Part shown: positions 34,612-47,872 of the stretch, piece after piece
Position numbering within the stretch: the first letter of the stretch is position 1
Layout: each line of letters opens with the position of its first letter
Assembly (NCBI RefSeq): GCF_020520425.1
Contig: NC_079491.1
Location: forward strand, 3,038,001-3,102,000
Length of the DNA: 64,000 bases
Source of the DNA: Spinacia oleracea
Taxonomy: Eukaryota > Streptophyta > Magnoliopsida > Caryophyllales > Amaranthaceae
Direction: 5' to 3'
Made by a program: the position numbers and the translations under genes
Notes under the pieces: generated by a model
Database searches by the model: none
What the model was told of the DNA's origin: nothing
Seen by the model: only the letters and a program-made list of their open reading frames with translations

Positions 34612-34775
34612 CTATTTTGGTGTAGCCCCCGGTTCACCTTTAAGGCTAATCCGGATTCGGGGCGAGTTTTGGGTGGATATGTTCCAGTCCCATCCCAATT
34701 TTATTACGGGGGATCGAACACGAGTTCTCCCTACCAAGTTCAGCCTCAATCATCACTGAACCAACAAACAATTGG
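34612..34775 (-). mobile_element. tRNA-derived SINE, family 1, copy 3
   Basis: - strand has TTGGTTCAGTGATGATTGAG, B box GTGTTCGATCCCC and the family 3' end AACCGGGGGCTA. Flanked by an 18-bp duplication with one mismatch (34594-34611 and 34776-34793). Confidence 0.9.
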
Positions 34776-35258
34776 TTAAACCCGACTCTTAATTTGAGTC
34801 ATCCAATTGTTAACACGAATCAAATAATTTGAGTCGGACCAGTATTTCCAAGTCCATTATGTTATACCAATGTTATAATGTGGTCAGTTTTTTCCCTTTA
34901 CAAATGCCAAATTTGTTTTGGGCCATTGGCCCATTGGTCTCATACTCTCATCAAATAGTCCAATACTAGTTGGTATTATTCGTATTAACTAGGGTCAATG
35001 GGTCGGGTTATCTTAGAATCGGGTCGAATATTTTGTCGCGGTGAAGAAAATATGTGCAAAGATGTGTAAATTGTAGAACCTTAGGTTTAAGCAGGGTTTT
35101 TGACGGCCAAACGCCGGTCTTCTTCTTCTTCATTCTTTCTCCATCCTTCGATTTTCTCATTTCAATTACAGCATACATTATTAATTTTTCCTCCTTTTAA
35201 TTCTGGGTTTAAATTTTATGCACAACTTCTGTTTGATCTTACGAAAAAAACAAAAAAA

Positions 35259-38200
35259 ATGTGGAGAAAGGCCTCAAAATTGGAGATTTTGAGGAAGATC
35301 AAAAGCTCAGGTGAGCTAAAACCTTACTCAAATGTCACGAGATGGAATGAATCATCACGAGATTGTACCAAAAGCAAGCAATTTTTAGGGCAAAACAGTG
35401 TTAATCCCAGGTTTCAATTGATCGGTATTGGGCGAAAAGGGGATAAATTGTGTAGAAAGAGTGAAACTGGTGGTTCTAATTCCATGTTCTCAGCAAACCC
35501 TTTTGGTATTTCTGGGTTCTACACCCAACCCATGTGTTGTTCTTACGCAACCGCGGCGGCGGAAGAGACCGTGACAGCTTCGTCTGAAGAAGACGACGAA
35601 GTCCGCGAATTGGTGGAAGAAATTAAAAAACCACAGGGAGTGAAGCTGCCGCCGCCGCCGCAGCCGACACCGCAAAAGGCGGCGAGTAATGTGATTGCCG
35701 GAATGAGCGCAGGGAGATACAAGGCACTTAGAAAACGGCAAGTGAAGGGGGAGACTGAAGCTTGGATAGAGGCTGCGAGAGAGTATCAGGAGTTGTTATC
35801 TGATATGTGTGAACAGAAGCTTGCCCCTAATTTGCCATACATGAAGTCTTTGTTTCTGGGTTGGTTTGAGCCTTTTAGGGATGCAATTAAGAAAGAGCAG
35901 GAAATGTCAAAGGTGGGGAAGAACAGGCCGATTTATGGTCCTTGTCTCGATGAATTGCCGGCGGATATGATGGCGGTTATCACTATGCATAAGTTGACTG
36001 CTCTGTTGATGAATGGTACTACTACTGTGATCCAAGCTGCGTCCCAAGTTGGTGAAGCTATTGAACAAGAGGTATACTTTTTAAATCATAATCCTGTTAC
36101 ATTTTTCGACTGCTTCTGAAGAATGCAAGTTTGTTTATTTCATAGCATGAGCATCACATTGTGTTTGGAATTAGTTTAATGTGGAAATCAATTGAAAACT
36201 TAAATGAAGGATAGGAAATTAGTACTTTTCAATTGTTTGGATGAACAATGTGGAAAACCAGTGAACAGGAGGTAATGATCAGCTCACATCTATTGGTGTT
36301 TTTAATGAATCATAATCCTGTTACATTTTTCAAATGATTCTGAAGAATGCAAGTTTGTTTATTTCATAGCATGAGCATCACACTGTGTTTGGGATTAGTT
36401 TAATGTGGAAATCATTTGAAACCTATAACTAAAGAAAGGAGAACAGTGGAGATTAGTACTTTTCAATTGTTTGGATGAACAATGTGGAAAACCATTGAAC
36501 ATGAGGTAATGATCAGCTTACATCTATTGGTGTACTTATTAAATCATAATCCTGTTATATTTTTTCGAATGCTTTTGAAGAATGCAAGTTTATTTATTTC
36601 ATAGCATGAGCATCACACTGTGTTTTTGGGATTAGTTTAATGTGGAAATCAATTGAAACCTTAAATGAAGGATAACTAAAGAAAAGCAATCAGTGGAAAT
36701 TAGTACTTTTCAATTTTTTGGATGAACAATGTGGAAAACCATTGAAACCTTAAAGAAAAGCAATCAGTGGAAATTAGCACCTTTCAATTGTTTGGATGAA
36801 CAATGTGGAAAACTATTGAAGTGTAAGTTATGTGGAAAACATTATCAGATGTGCAATAGTAAGCCTGCTGCCTATTGGTTGTCTTGAAACGCGATGATGG
36901 CAGCCGTGGTATCTGCGAGGTAGAGTGACTTAGCATAAGAGCAATGTTTACTAAAGAGAGAAAAATGTCAAATTGTATTTTGAACATGTGGTTATATTTT
37001 TTGTTGACTAGCATAAGTAGGTTTCTGTAAATTGCCTTATGCAATTTGCTGGTCTAAAGGATGGTTGCAGCCTGATATCACGGTCCCTTTATAGTGTATG
37101 TTGCCACTTCTATAAGTGGTCTATTATTGTGAAGGTTCTTCTATATTATCTGTCAAAACTGAGTTGTCGGGTCTTACAGTTAGCTTATAGGGGTCGTATA
37201 GTGACCTTTTGCATACTTGCACTCTTCCATTTGGTGAATTTTAAGCAAAACTACTCGCAGTTTTTTTCATGTATTATGTATATAAGCCAATCCACATTTT
37301 CTTTCCTTAAGCTAGTAGCTGCAGGTATAGCTCTTATAGATATGTGTTTTCATAAAAGTACTTTTTCAGGTTATATATGTGGTCTCCTTGTGTGAGAGTA
37401 TGTGACATAACTAGATCTGGCTAACTCAAATTTTATGTCTGAGTATCAGGCTAAAATTCGAAGATTCTTGGAAAAATCAAAGAAAAAACCTGCAACTAAG
37501 AACATGGATGAGGATGATGCAGCAAAAGTACAACAGAGGCTTGCGAAGAAGGTGACTTCTTTGATGAAGAAGCAAAAAGTTCAGCAGGTTCGAGAAATAG
37601 TGAGGGGGCAAGATGATGCAAAACCTTGGGGCCAGGACAACCAAGTAAAGGTATGTAGTTCCTCCTACAGACTATTTGATGAGGTTGAAGTGTTGACTTT
37701 AATCATGACTACCTTTTCTATTGATTTTGCCGCATATTTGTGCATTATTGTTTCAGGTTGGCTGCAAATTAATTCAACTACTGATGGAAACTGCATATAT
37801 ACAACCTCCAGTAAATCAATTAGCAGATGGTCCACCGGACATTCGCCCTGCATTTATCCACACTCAACAAACTATTTGTAAAGATGCACAGTAAGATTTA
37901 GTTTTAAAGATTTTCTAACATGTTATGCCCCTCCAATCTCATTCAGTAACAATTTATATTTTGAGTTCTATGTTATTAAAAAACTTAAAACATATTTTTG
38001 TTTTGGTTTCGTATTTTTTCGAAACTAATATCAAAACATTTATTTTTTTGAATGCAAAACAACTTCTTTGCCGATTTAATACTCCGTATTTTTTTAAAAA
38101 AAGTAAAGAGAATGGCAGATTCACTTAATTCAAAAGTTAAAAAAAAGCTTTCACAAACAATTAAAAGCACATAATCTGAAAATAAGGGTATACAAAAGCA

Positions 38201-41200
38201 GAGGGCTCCATTTCCAACATCATTTCCTTCATTATTCTCTTTCATCAAATCAATAACTCCATAGATCCATGTCAAATCTTATTGCAAACCCCCAAAGGCA
38301 CCTCAAATTGTATTCGAAGTATAATCTTTATAATACCATGATCCCAATATTTGGTTTTCACATGAAACTACAACCACATATTAGATCGAAAATGAAAAGG
38401 ATGAAAGAATTATTACAAATATGTTTTTTTTTAGATTATTTGGATTATCTTCATATTAAATAAGGACCAGGTCGGAAGTTCGAAATAAAGAGTTATTTGG
38501 GTATATGACACTCAAACTGAAAATTCGAAATATTTATTTATTTTTAGATAATTTCGAATATCTTCATATAAAAAATGGGAACACTATGAAACTGTAGTAA
38601 TGCCAAATGGAGCCTAAGTTATTGTTTTGGTTTTTTATTGAACAGAAAAGGAATCCGCAGGAGATATGGAGTAATACAATGTGATCCTTTGGTCCGCAAG
38701 GGTTTGGAAAAATCTGTGAGTATATTCTTGTTCCCAAGTGTTGGCTTTGCCACTCTGCCTTGTTGGTATATGACAGGCTGAACTTGTACCTTGTTTATAT
38801 TGTCGTACTTAAAAATAACTGTACTTTTTTACTGTTCAATCAGGCTAGGCACATGGTGATTCCTTATATGCCAATGTTGGTTCCTCCGTTGAACTGGACT
38901 GGGTATGCGTTTTTTAGAATTGTGGTGTACATTATTTGATTAGCAACCCCTTCTTATTTATTTTTCCATTCTCTCAATCCTGTACCTGTTTTGAGCTTTC
39001 CTGCATTCCTTCGCTGATAATGGCATCTGCTAATTAAGCCAGGAGGTCCATTTTTTCATGTGCAAGAATAGGGATTTTTTATTGTAGATAGCTAAATTGT
39101 TTCCTGAGGAAAGGAAATGGATATCATGCAGGATTTTGATTAATTTCAGATTAATGCATCCTTGATTTGTCTTCTTGGAACATACATATTGGTCCGCCTT
39201 TTGAACCTTTGTGCTAATTTAGGTACGACAAAGGAGCATACTTGTTTCTTCCATCTTATATTATGCGAACTCATGGGGTTAAACAGCAAAGAGAAGCGAT
39301 TAAAAGGGTTGCAAAGAACAATTTAAATACCGTTTATGAGGTTTGAATATTTAATATTTGTTGCTTTATTTTTTTCAAGGAATGTTCTTTCTTGTTTATT
39401 CCAACTTTGTTATCTTTTTTGCGTCTATAAAGTAACTATAGTTTATGTGACTGTGGTTCAGGCTCTTGATACACTTGGTAGCACTAAATGGAGGGTAAAT
39501 ACAAAGGTGCTTAGTGTCATAGACAGAATATGGGCAAGCGGTGGGTGCATTGCCGACTTAGTTGACCGCGAAGATGTACGTTTATCCGGCAAAAAGTTTT
39601 CTTTTAAAGTTTTAAGGAAGGTGGTTTGCTTTTATTATTGCTTATGTTTGTCATGTTGCAGATTCCAATACCAGAAGAACCAGATACAGATGATCCAGCG
39701 GAAATTAAGAAATGGAGGTGGACAGTTAGAGGTATCAAGAAAGAAAATGCAGAAAGGCACTCTCAACGGTGTGATACAGAACTCAAGTTAGCTGTGAGGC
39801 ACTTTCTTTGGATATGATTTTGTGACATGCTGAATATTAGCATGGGTAGTTACTTGATTATTCATGCCTTTTTTTTTTTTTTTGTGTGGTGGAAATAGGT
39901 GGCCAGAAAGATGAAGGATGAGAAGTGGTTTTACTATCCACACAATCTGGATTTCCGAGGCCGTGCATACCCCATGCACCCTCATTTGAATCATCTTGGT
40001 AATGATGTATGTCGGGGAATCTTAGAGTTTGCAGAGGGACGCCCACTTCGAGAGTCCGGACTTTGCTGGCTCAAAATTCATCTGGCAAATTTATATGCTG
40101 GTGGTGTTGATAAATTGTCCCATGAGAGTCGCATAGCATTTACGGAGAGTCGTCTAGATGATATTTTCGATTCAGCGGATAGGCCTTTGGAAGGTAGACG
40201 CTGGTGGTTGACTGCCGAAGATCCTTTCCAGTGCCTGGCAGCATGTATAAATCTTACTGAGGCATTAAGAAGCTCATCCCCAGAAGACTATCTGTCACAT
40301 ATTCCCGTCCATCAGGTACTTCATGTTATATAATATCAAGATTTTGCTTTAATCTTTTTAGGTTAAAACATATTGAGAACTTGACATCCTTTTTCCGGTA
40401 TTTTGTTTTTTCTCTTTTGCAAGGATGGTTCATGTAATGGTTTACAACATTATGCTGCCATCGGAAGAGACAAGGTAACGTGCCTCCTGTTACCCTGTCT
40501 TCATATTTTGTTTTATGGATGCTTTCGCACAGAACATAGATGAACTTTATGCTAGGTTATGAGAAAAAAAATCAGGAGATTGTTTATCTTTGTTTAGCTG
40601 GTCAGGTGCACACAAGACCATCTTTCTTGATATAATTAGGGGTGCTAATCGAGTGAGTTGATCACGAGTTAAGGGTTGCTCAACTGGTGCTCGTTAATTT
40701 AAATTGTTGCTCGACTCGTGACTTAAGCCTAAGCTCCTCTCGTGCTCGCTAATTTAAATTGCTGTTCAACTCAAAACTCAACTTAAAGCTCGTTTAAATT
40801 TGGTTTTATTAATTAAAACCCAATGACAGCCCAAAATACGTAAAACTATTGCTCTATTGTAGAGTTCAAGCCCATTTTTAATTTAAACCCCAAAAGAGGG
40901 TGAGTATTTAAACTAACTCAAGCCTTAAATGTGCTTAAGTTATTTATGGATGACAGTCTTGAGTTCTTGACTATGTATGTGTTTTGTTTTATAGCCTCCC
41001 TCCTTTGTATACTCTCTCTCTTTTTGTCCGATATTGGACTTGAAGTTTACACTTCCTCCCACTTCATCCCTGCTCTCTAGCTGTCGGTGAACTATCTCTT
41101 CAACTCCGTCAAAGTTAACTCACGATCGTCTCTCTATCTTGGACAAACTATTGAAGTTACCATACACCTTGTACCACTATAATATGTGGCAAAAGTTTCA

Positions 41201-44200
41201 TTCCCAAGCCATGTCCCAGAAAGCGAAAATCTCCCTCCAAGAACCTTCACTATTTTTTCATACACAATTAATTGAAGAAATTAAAAACCCAATATAAGCT
41301 GAGGGTCTTCTATTGTACCGGCGATTCAATTCTGAGATGCTCCTTATCTTCTTCCTTATTACCCTGATTATAATAGCTAGGGGACGAATAAAGGATTGTT
41401 GAAAATGTGATTTTGAAGGGATAATCTTGTTTTTCTTTGTTCATTAGTAAATCATTATTGGTGAGTTTGTCAAACAATGCAAAATATATCTAGTCATCCA
41501 GTAGATTAGTGAGTAAGAGTAACTTGCTTGTGCTTCTAGAACAAGATTTCTTTTCTTTGATATTTTCTTTTCTTTTCATTGTAGGGTATTCTTTTATTTC
41601 TTGTTAGGATTAATCTACTCTTAAGTATTAAGTTTCAATTTGGTATTTGTAAAGTTTCTAGGACATTGAAAAGAATAATTAATACTTCCTCCGTTCTTTT
41701 TTAAATGACACAATTATTTAGGCAAGTTTGCCAATGCACGATTTCAAACATTAATATCTCTAATTGTGGATCGGAAAAAATTATAAAAGGTTGATATTTA
41801 AATAATATTTACTGATACAAATCTAATAAGACCCCACACGACTATGTTTTTTCTTATGTATAAAGCACAAAAGGAAGTCAAAGATGTTTGTGTAAATAGT
41901 GTCTAAAACTCCATTGTGTCATATAAATAAGAACAAAGGAAGTATTTTTTTGTTGACTTGCTCACAAGCTTGCTCAGCTCGTGCCTGCTAAGCTTTTGAG
42001 TCGAGTATCAGTAGAGCCAACTTGAATCAAGTTTTGACCAAGCGTTGTCCGAGCCGGGCTCGAGTTTCTCTACTCGATTAGCACCCCTTGCTATGATGTG
42101 TTGATGATATGCAATTAGACATTTAATGTTACTTCTCTAATTTTCTTTTGAGTGTTCAAACAGCAAAGTTATAACTGTTTAGTAAAATTACATTTAGGTC
42201 TGAGAGCTCTGAAAAAGTAGCAGGCAGAATCATGGTGGAATAATTCAAGTGTGAATTAATTGTTATGTTTTTATTAGTAAGGTAAGTTAGTAAAAAGAAA
42301 AATAAACTAGGGAAGAACAAAAAGACGACGAATGGGCCTTGTGGCATACACTTTCATCATCTAAATCATATGGGGCCTGTCTCCACTCTTCAGTCGCTAC
42401 CAATTATTGGGTAGTTAACTTAGTGGGGTAGGCAATTATCTTTAAACAATTTGACATCCAGGAACTGCAATGCCTGCGAACCTAGTGTATTTTTCTACTT
42501 AATGATGATCATTATTTGTTCAGATTGGAGCAGAGGCCGTGAATCTTGTTGCAGGGGATAAACCAGCTGATGTTTACTCTGGCATTGCTGCCCGGTAAGC
42601 AAAACTCCTGACAAACGAATGCATTTTTATTTTTAAAAAAAGAAAAATGGAAAGTTTTGTGGACTGGCCTTTCATAAGAGTGAAAAAAAATCTTAGTCAA
42701 ATGAATGTGTGTTACGAGACATCATGAGGTGCTATCCAGAGATGTTGTAAGTGCAACTATGCTGAACTAAAAACTAGTTGCGAGTTGTGACTTCTACCGT
42801 GCTTCAAAATCAATTGTTATTTTCTCTGTTGTGGCTGACAGATCATTTTTTCAAGTTCATTAAACATTTAGTGGACTTTTTACAAGTATTTGGGTTGAGG
42901 GTTTGTGCTTCATATTTGGCATAATGCGTCTTAGGTTCTTGTTCGTTTTTTAGATGTTAAAACTTAAAAGGAAATAATTGATTTATCTGATTTCACTGTA
43001 TTACAAGCTTGATTAATCCTTATAGTCGTGTGAACTTCTGTAAAGATGTCACATCTTTTCTCATCATTGCCACCCAATTGCTTCCATGCAGGGTTTCTGA
43101 AATTATGCGTAGCGATGCTGAGAAAGATCCTTCAACTGAACCTAATGCACTCCACGCAAAGCTTCTGTTGAATCAGGTATCTCGTTCTTCTACTTCTTAC
43201 TCCGGTAAAGGGCTTTTTGAGCAAAGGAGTCAGTTAGACTATTGTGAAACTTTGTTTTTTCCATTAGATATTTAAATCTTTGGTTTGATTATGACAATTA
43301 TAGACAATATATGTTTGATGTTTTATGGTAGATATATTTTTTATAGTTGAGCTGATTATTTGTGTTCTGCTCTTTCTTTTAATTTCATAGCTTCCTGTCA
43401 ATTTTGTTTTCCATAGCTGATAGCCTGGGAATAACACTTGGCTGAAATTGATGCTAAAATCTAGGTGGATAGGAAGCTGGTCAAGCAGACTGTAATGACT
43501 TCGGTGTATGGTGTCACTTACATTGGCGCTCGAGATCAAATTAAGAAGAGACTGAAAGAACGTGAAATCATTATAGATGAAAATGAGATGTTTTCTGCAG
43601 CGTGCTATGCTGCCAAAGTAAGTCTTGGCAGCATGTTTGTTTCATATTTCTTGTGTTTTAAGTTTCGTCAACGGATGGCAACATGTCATCTATAACTAAT
43701 TTGCAGGAACATTGTGTCTTTTGTTCATTACTTTGACCTCTTTATGGGGATGTTATGCCTCTGTGGTACCTAGTGTGTTCATCCAATTATCTAGAAGTAC
43801 CTAGAAGGTTTTCTACGCCTTTATGTCGTTCTTATCTTCCTCTGAACTTAGGAAGGACTTAGGGATGGTTGAGACGTTTTAATTCTTTCAACACTTCAAG
43901 AATTATGTTGCCTGTAAAATTCCTCCATGCTCAAGAATTTGAATTTCGTTCTGGGTCTTGTAGATATTGTTTGAATTCAGCCACTTTTTTTTGTTTTTTT
44001 TTGTTCAACCTTTTGCAAGATAATATAAGTATCAAAAAATGAGGAAGCCAAGTATTGTACGACAGTTATCATAACCGAGGAAGCTGAGATAGAGTATGTC
44101 AAGTCATAAGTGAGTAAATAGTTAAGAGTTGTATAAAACACTGATAGACAATTTTTACACCGGTCTTTACATTTTGTCGAGATTTATTCTAGTATGGTTT

Positions 44201-45951
44201 ACCATCTAAAGTCTGCACATACACTTTGTTCAGTTTATAGTAGTATAACTATGTTTGAATTGTTATTTGCTATTATGTGATACTTTCAGCGAACCACCAA
44301 AATGGTGTTTGTAAGTAATTTTCTTATTCTTTTACACATTTTTTCCATGTTGTTTTGCTTTGGTTATTTTGCATGAGCAGATCACCATGACTGCACTTGA
44401 AGAAATGTTTGAAGCAGCACGTCGCATAATGGGTTGGCTCGGTGACTGCGCAAAGGTTTGTGATCTTTGACCTACCTGTCCGCTACAATTTCATGTATGC
44501 AAGTTAATGTAATTTTGAGCGTCAAGTTTGATTCTGCTGATTTCCTGACTAACAAAAATATTTCCTTTTCAATAGTTAATGTGTAGAATGTGAAGTCACT
44601 GTAATATGTAGTGTTTGGCATGCAGTAGGTAGTTTAAAATTCTTTACTCGCAGTTCGTCTAAATTTGTCTGTAAAACAGATCATAGCATCCGAAAACCAG
44701 CCCGTGCGATGGACAACACCTCTTGGACTCCCTGTTGTTCAACCTTATCGCAATTATGGAAGACGCCTTGTAACATTCTAAGCTCATAGACTTTTGGCTT
44801 GTACTTTTTCTGAAGGTTTTTCTTCTCTTCCCCTAACAAGCAGTTGATATAATTGCAGATCAAGACTTCTCTTCAGGTTTTAACCCTTCGTTGTGATACA
44901 GATAAGGTAAACCTTACCCACTTTATAGAAGCAAACTTAGGCCAAATTCTTTTGAGCTGAACTGAACTGAACTGAATTATAGTAAATGATAAATTGATAA
45001 ATCATAAATCATAAATAATAAACAACATTTCCTCTAAATTTTGTTACAAGGCTGAGATTTTATTTTGTGTATGTGGCAGATCATGGTTAAGCGCCAGAGA
45101 ACAGCATTTCCTCCAAATTTTGTCCACTCTCTTGATGGTTCCCACATGATGATGACTGCCGTTGCCTGCAAACAAGCTGGCATGTACTTTGCAGGTCTGT
45201 TTTGTATGCTCAACTTGGATCATCCTATCTCCAGGGGATTGTTGCTTATCTCATTCTAACTATTTGGTCCGCTCACTTGACTTCTATAGGTGTTCATGAT
45301 TCATATTGGACACATGCATGTGATGTTGACGAAATGAACCGGATATTAAGGGTGAAGTTTGTTGAGCTCTATGAACAACCAATACTTGAGAATGTAAGTA
45401 TTTTTATATGATGAGTACTCTTTTGGTCCATGAAGTTTTGTTTATCCACTAAAACCTTTTGTTTCTTTTTCTCCGTTTATTTTGGGTCTGTTTGAGCTGG
45501 AAAAGTCTCTTTTTTGGAGACTCAACTTTTTCCTTGCCTTAGTACTGTACTAAATATAAACTCTACACAATTAGGGTTCAACACACATGAACCCCTTGAA
45601 ATTGAGCTTAGGCCGAGCTTTAGGCTCTATTTTGCTCACCTTATTTCACTTATTTCAGGAAAAATAAGTTTAGGAAAAATAAGGGTTGACCAAGTACAAT
45701 TTATAACTAAAGTTTTGATAAGTTCAGGAAAAATAAGTGAAAATCAGGTGAATAGAACGCACCTTTGGTTCATTGCAGCTTACTGTAGTTTATTTGCATT
45801 CGTGACATATCTCTAACTTACACGGGATATACATGTGCAGTTGTTGGAAAGCTTTCAAGAATCATTCCCGACATTACAATTTCCTCCTCTCCCTGAACGT
45901 GGAGATTTTGACTTACGAGATGTTCTGCAGTCTACCTATTTCTTCAATTAG
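35259..45951 (+). CDS. RPOT1: Mitochondrial phage-type RNA polymerase RPOT1 (RpoTm)
   Basis: Single-subunit T7-like DNA-directed RNA polymerase that transcribes mitochondrial genes. Nineteen exons: 35259-36071, 37450-37650, 37757-37890, 38646-38715, 38844-38902, 39223-39340, 39462-39575, 39662-39793, 39899-40315, 40424-40474, 42524-42594, 43092-43176, 43465-43617, 44381-44455, 44680-44769, 44859-44906, 45080-45194, 45290-45393, 45841-45951. All are GT-AG and in frame; 986 aa, close to Arabidopsis RPOTm. The start [15 protein letters not shown] resembles RPOTm and a mitochondrial presequence (basic, no acidic residue until Glu9). Core motifs: [31 protein letters not shown], catalytic Asp687 in [12 protein letters not shown], Lys762 and Tyr770 in [25 protein letters not shown], and catalytic Asp919 in [10 protein letters not shown]. 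It ends STYFFN. The start was chosen over an upstream non-ATG frame extension. RpoTmp is the alternative, less like the N-terminus. Confidence 0.95.
36072..36830 (+). repeat. Tandem repeats in RPOT1 intron 1
   Basis: Three to four copies of a unit of about 224-234 bp containing AATCATAATCCTGTTA, TTTCATAGCATGAGCATCAC and TTGGATGAACAATGTGGAAA. The first unit begins at the exon 1 donor; later units repeat a donor-like GAGGTAATGATC. Confidence 0.88.
40637..42089. mobile_element. hAT-like non-autonomous element in RPOT1 intron 10
   Basis: About 1.45 kb with inverted ends TAGGGGTGCTAATCGAGT / CTCGATTAGCACCCCTT, an Ac-like hAT terminus. Flanks GATATAAT and GCTATGAT match at 6 of 8 bases, so the duplication is eroded. 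No transposase frame. It carries a Stowaway MITE. Confidence 0.7.
41695..41942. mobile_element. Stowaway MITE nested in the hAT-like element
   Basis: Ends CTTCCTCCGTTCTTTTT and an inverted relative ending AACAAAGGAAG, with TA flanks. The interior resembles the family at 24843-25101. Confidence 0.85.
45623..45763. mobile_element. PIF/Harbinger-type MITE in RPOT1 intron 18
   Basis: Inverted ends GGCTCTATTTTGCTCACCTT and AGGTGAATAGAACGCACC; flanks TTA and TTT. The interior repeats CAGGAAAAATAAG. Same family as 53941-54126. Confidence 0.75.
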
Positions 45952-46220
45952 TTTGACTGCATTATTAGTATATAGCCTTCACTTAATCATACACAAAAGA
46001 AGAAGATGATCCAATAAGATAATTTCTCGGTATCCATGGTTCATTAGCATGTGAGAAAAGCATTGGATTCCTACCCCTCCCGAAAGTGGAGATGGCAAAC
46101 AGGAAAAATTTCTGTGTGGACCATCTGCCTGCACATTTTATGATGATGCAAATACATAGCCATTTGCCTGCACATTGGATCAGAGTTCCCTCCGTGTTTT
46201 ATTGGTTGGGATACCTGCCT

Positions 46221-46357
46221 TTATGAACTTGAACCCTCGAAGAAGAAGAGAAATAGAGAGAAATTTGTGAACTTGAACCCTCGAAGAAAAAGAAGAGAAA
46301 TAGAGAGAAATTTATGAACTTGAATCCTCGAAGAATTGAAATAGAGAGAGAAGTTTG
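46221..46357 (+). repeat. Minisatellite, three units of about 45 bp
   Basis: Units begin TGAACTTGAACCCTCGAAGA and end AGAAATAGAGAGAAATTT. Confidence 0.85.
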
Positions 46358-46924
46358 TGAAGGAAACAGGATCGAATCCTCTATGGCAGTTGCAGTAAGC
46401 AGATTCTACAGCAGCTGTACATGATGGTGATGCAGAAGCAGCAACAAGATGGTGAGGGGGCATTTTTGTAATTGATTAGTGATTACTTATTTTTCGGACA
46501 GTAAAAACAGAACAAAGTGCGAGCATATCCATTGATATGGAGTGTTATCTGCATAGATTCATATACGCGTTACTGTTATTAATGTATACGTGTGTTCTTT
46601 TCTCTTCTTTGAGCACTTATGAATTGTGTAGAATGAAGTTGTAGGAACACATTTTTTGACACAGAAGTGTCCTGTTATAAGAATGTGAAGTTTGTCTTGT
46701 CTGAACTTTCATTGATTTATAGCAAATCCTGTGTTATTACATTGTATAGTGCAAGGATGAATATGAACATTGTATGAAGTATACTGTAATAAAGAATGTG
46801 AAGGTTGTCTGAACTTTCATTGATTTGTTGCAAATCCTGTGTTATATTACTTTGTTTTGTGTAAGGATGAATTCATTGGACAATGTGCTTTGTACTTTCT
46901 CTGTTTTTCACTTGCAATTTGATA

Positions 46925-47291
46925 CTCCCTCCGTTTCTTTTTGTTTGTTACGTATTCCTTTTAGGGTGTTTCACAATGTTTATTACATGGGAGAATATTT
47001 CATTTTATAAACTTATTATATTGTCATTTTTTGTGCCAACTTTTAATTTTAATTGGTCCAATTTTTTCAATTCATTAAATTTCTTTATAATTTCCCAAGT
47101 ATGTTAAGTTAACAATTTGTGTGCTTTGGTTCATTTTGATAAATAAAACAATCTTATTGGTTGTTGTAATGATTAATGGATTGAGGTTTTGCTTGGGTTT
47201 ATTTTTTTAATAAAAAAGATAAAGAATCTTTATTATACGTTAATAAACGTGCAAAAGTCTAAACGTAACAAACAAAAAGAAACGGAGGGAA
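46925..47291. mobile_element. Stowaway MITE (367 bp), copy 2 of the 28953 family
   Basis: Ends CTCCCTCCGTTTCTTTTTG and CAAAAAGAAACGGAGGGAA with TA flanks. Similar over its full length to 28953-29326. Confidence 0.9.
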
Positions 47292-47872
47292 TACTATTAA
47301 TGGTTAAAGATGTGCATTGACAAACGTAAAACTCCAAATAGTGCAATTATAAAAATGATGATGCATTTTCTTTGTTTCTTTTGCTGATGGATAACATGGA
47401 TTGGTAATCGAACCGCTTAGTTTAATAGAACGACCTGGTTAATCGACCATGGTAACACCCCTAGTCTCATTATTTAATGCTTCACCAATTCTCTTTTAAT
47501 TACGACATTATGACAAAAACAAGTTATGATACTTCGTATTATTTATCTAAATTTATTTTGGTTGAATATTGAAACAATTTCTAGTATGTTACGAGTATTA
47601 TTTTAGTTTACTTTGAGGAAACAAGTTTAAGTTTGTTAAGAAAAAATAAACTCCTGTAAAATAAGTTTCAAAATGATTCCTAATTGTACATTAATACTAC
47701 CGTTATTAACGTATTAGATAATATAAATTCAGATAAAATAAATCAAATAAACAACAGACGCGAGTACATGGTAACACGTGGCATCTTTCTTTTAAGTACT
47801 CCGTAGATTTTCTGATTTGAGAAGACAAACAATTGAACAAACAAAACAAAGGTTGTTTCAGTTAAAACAACA

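Larger units (their letters stand above)
31964..35258. other. Intergenic region between ASPG1-like and RPOT1
   Basis: No gene. Contains the CT/GA-rich leader of the protease, a GAAA microsatellite, two SINEs, a tandem duplication and a LINE scrap. The last 200 bases should hold the RPOT1 promoter; no clear TATA box was identified. Confidence 0.7.
45952..47872. other. Intergenic region RPOT1 - P-loop kinase
   Basis: RPOT1 3' UTR, a minisatellite at 46221-46357, a duplicated block of about 115 bp (46679-46760 and 46793-46875, sharing GAACTTTCATTGATTT), a Stowaway MITE, and the kinase promoter. No gene seen. Confidence 0.75.

Noticed and set aside
35100-35258. N-terminal extension of RPOT1
   Set aside because: The extra 53 codons would need a TTG start. 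The ATG at 35259 gives the family N-terminus MWRK.
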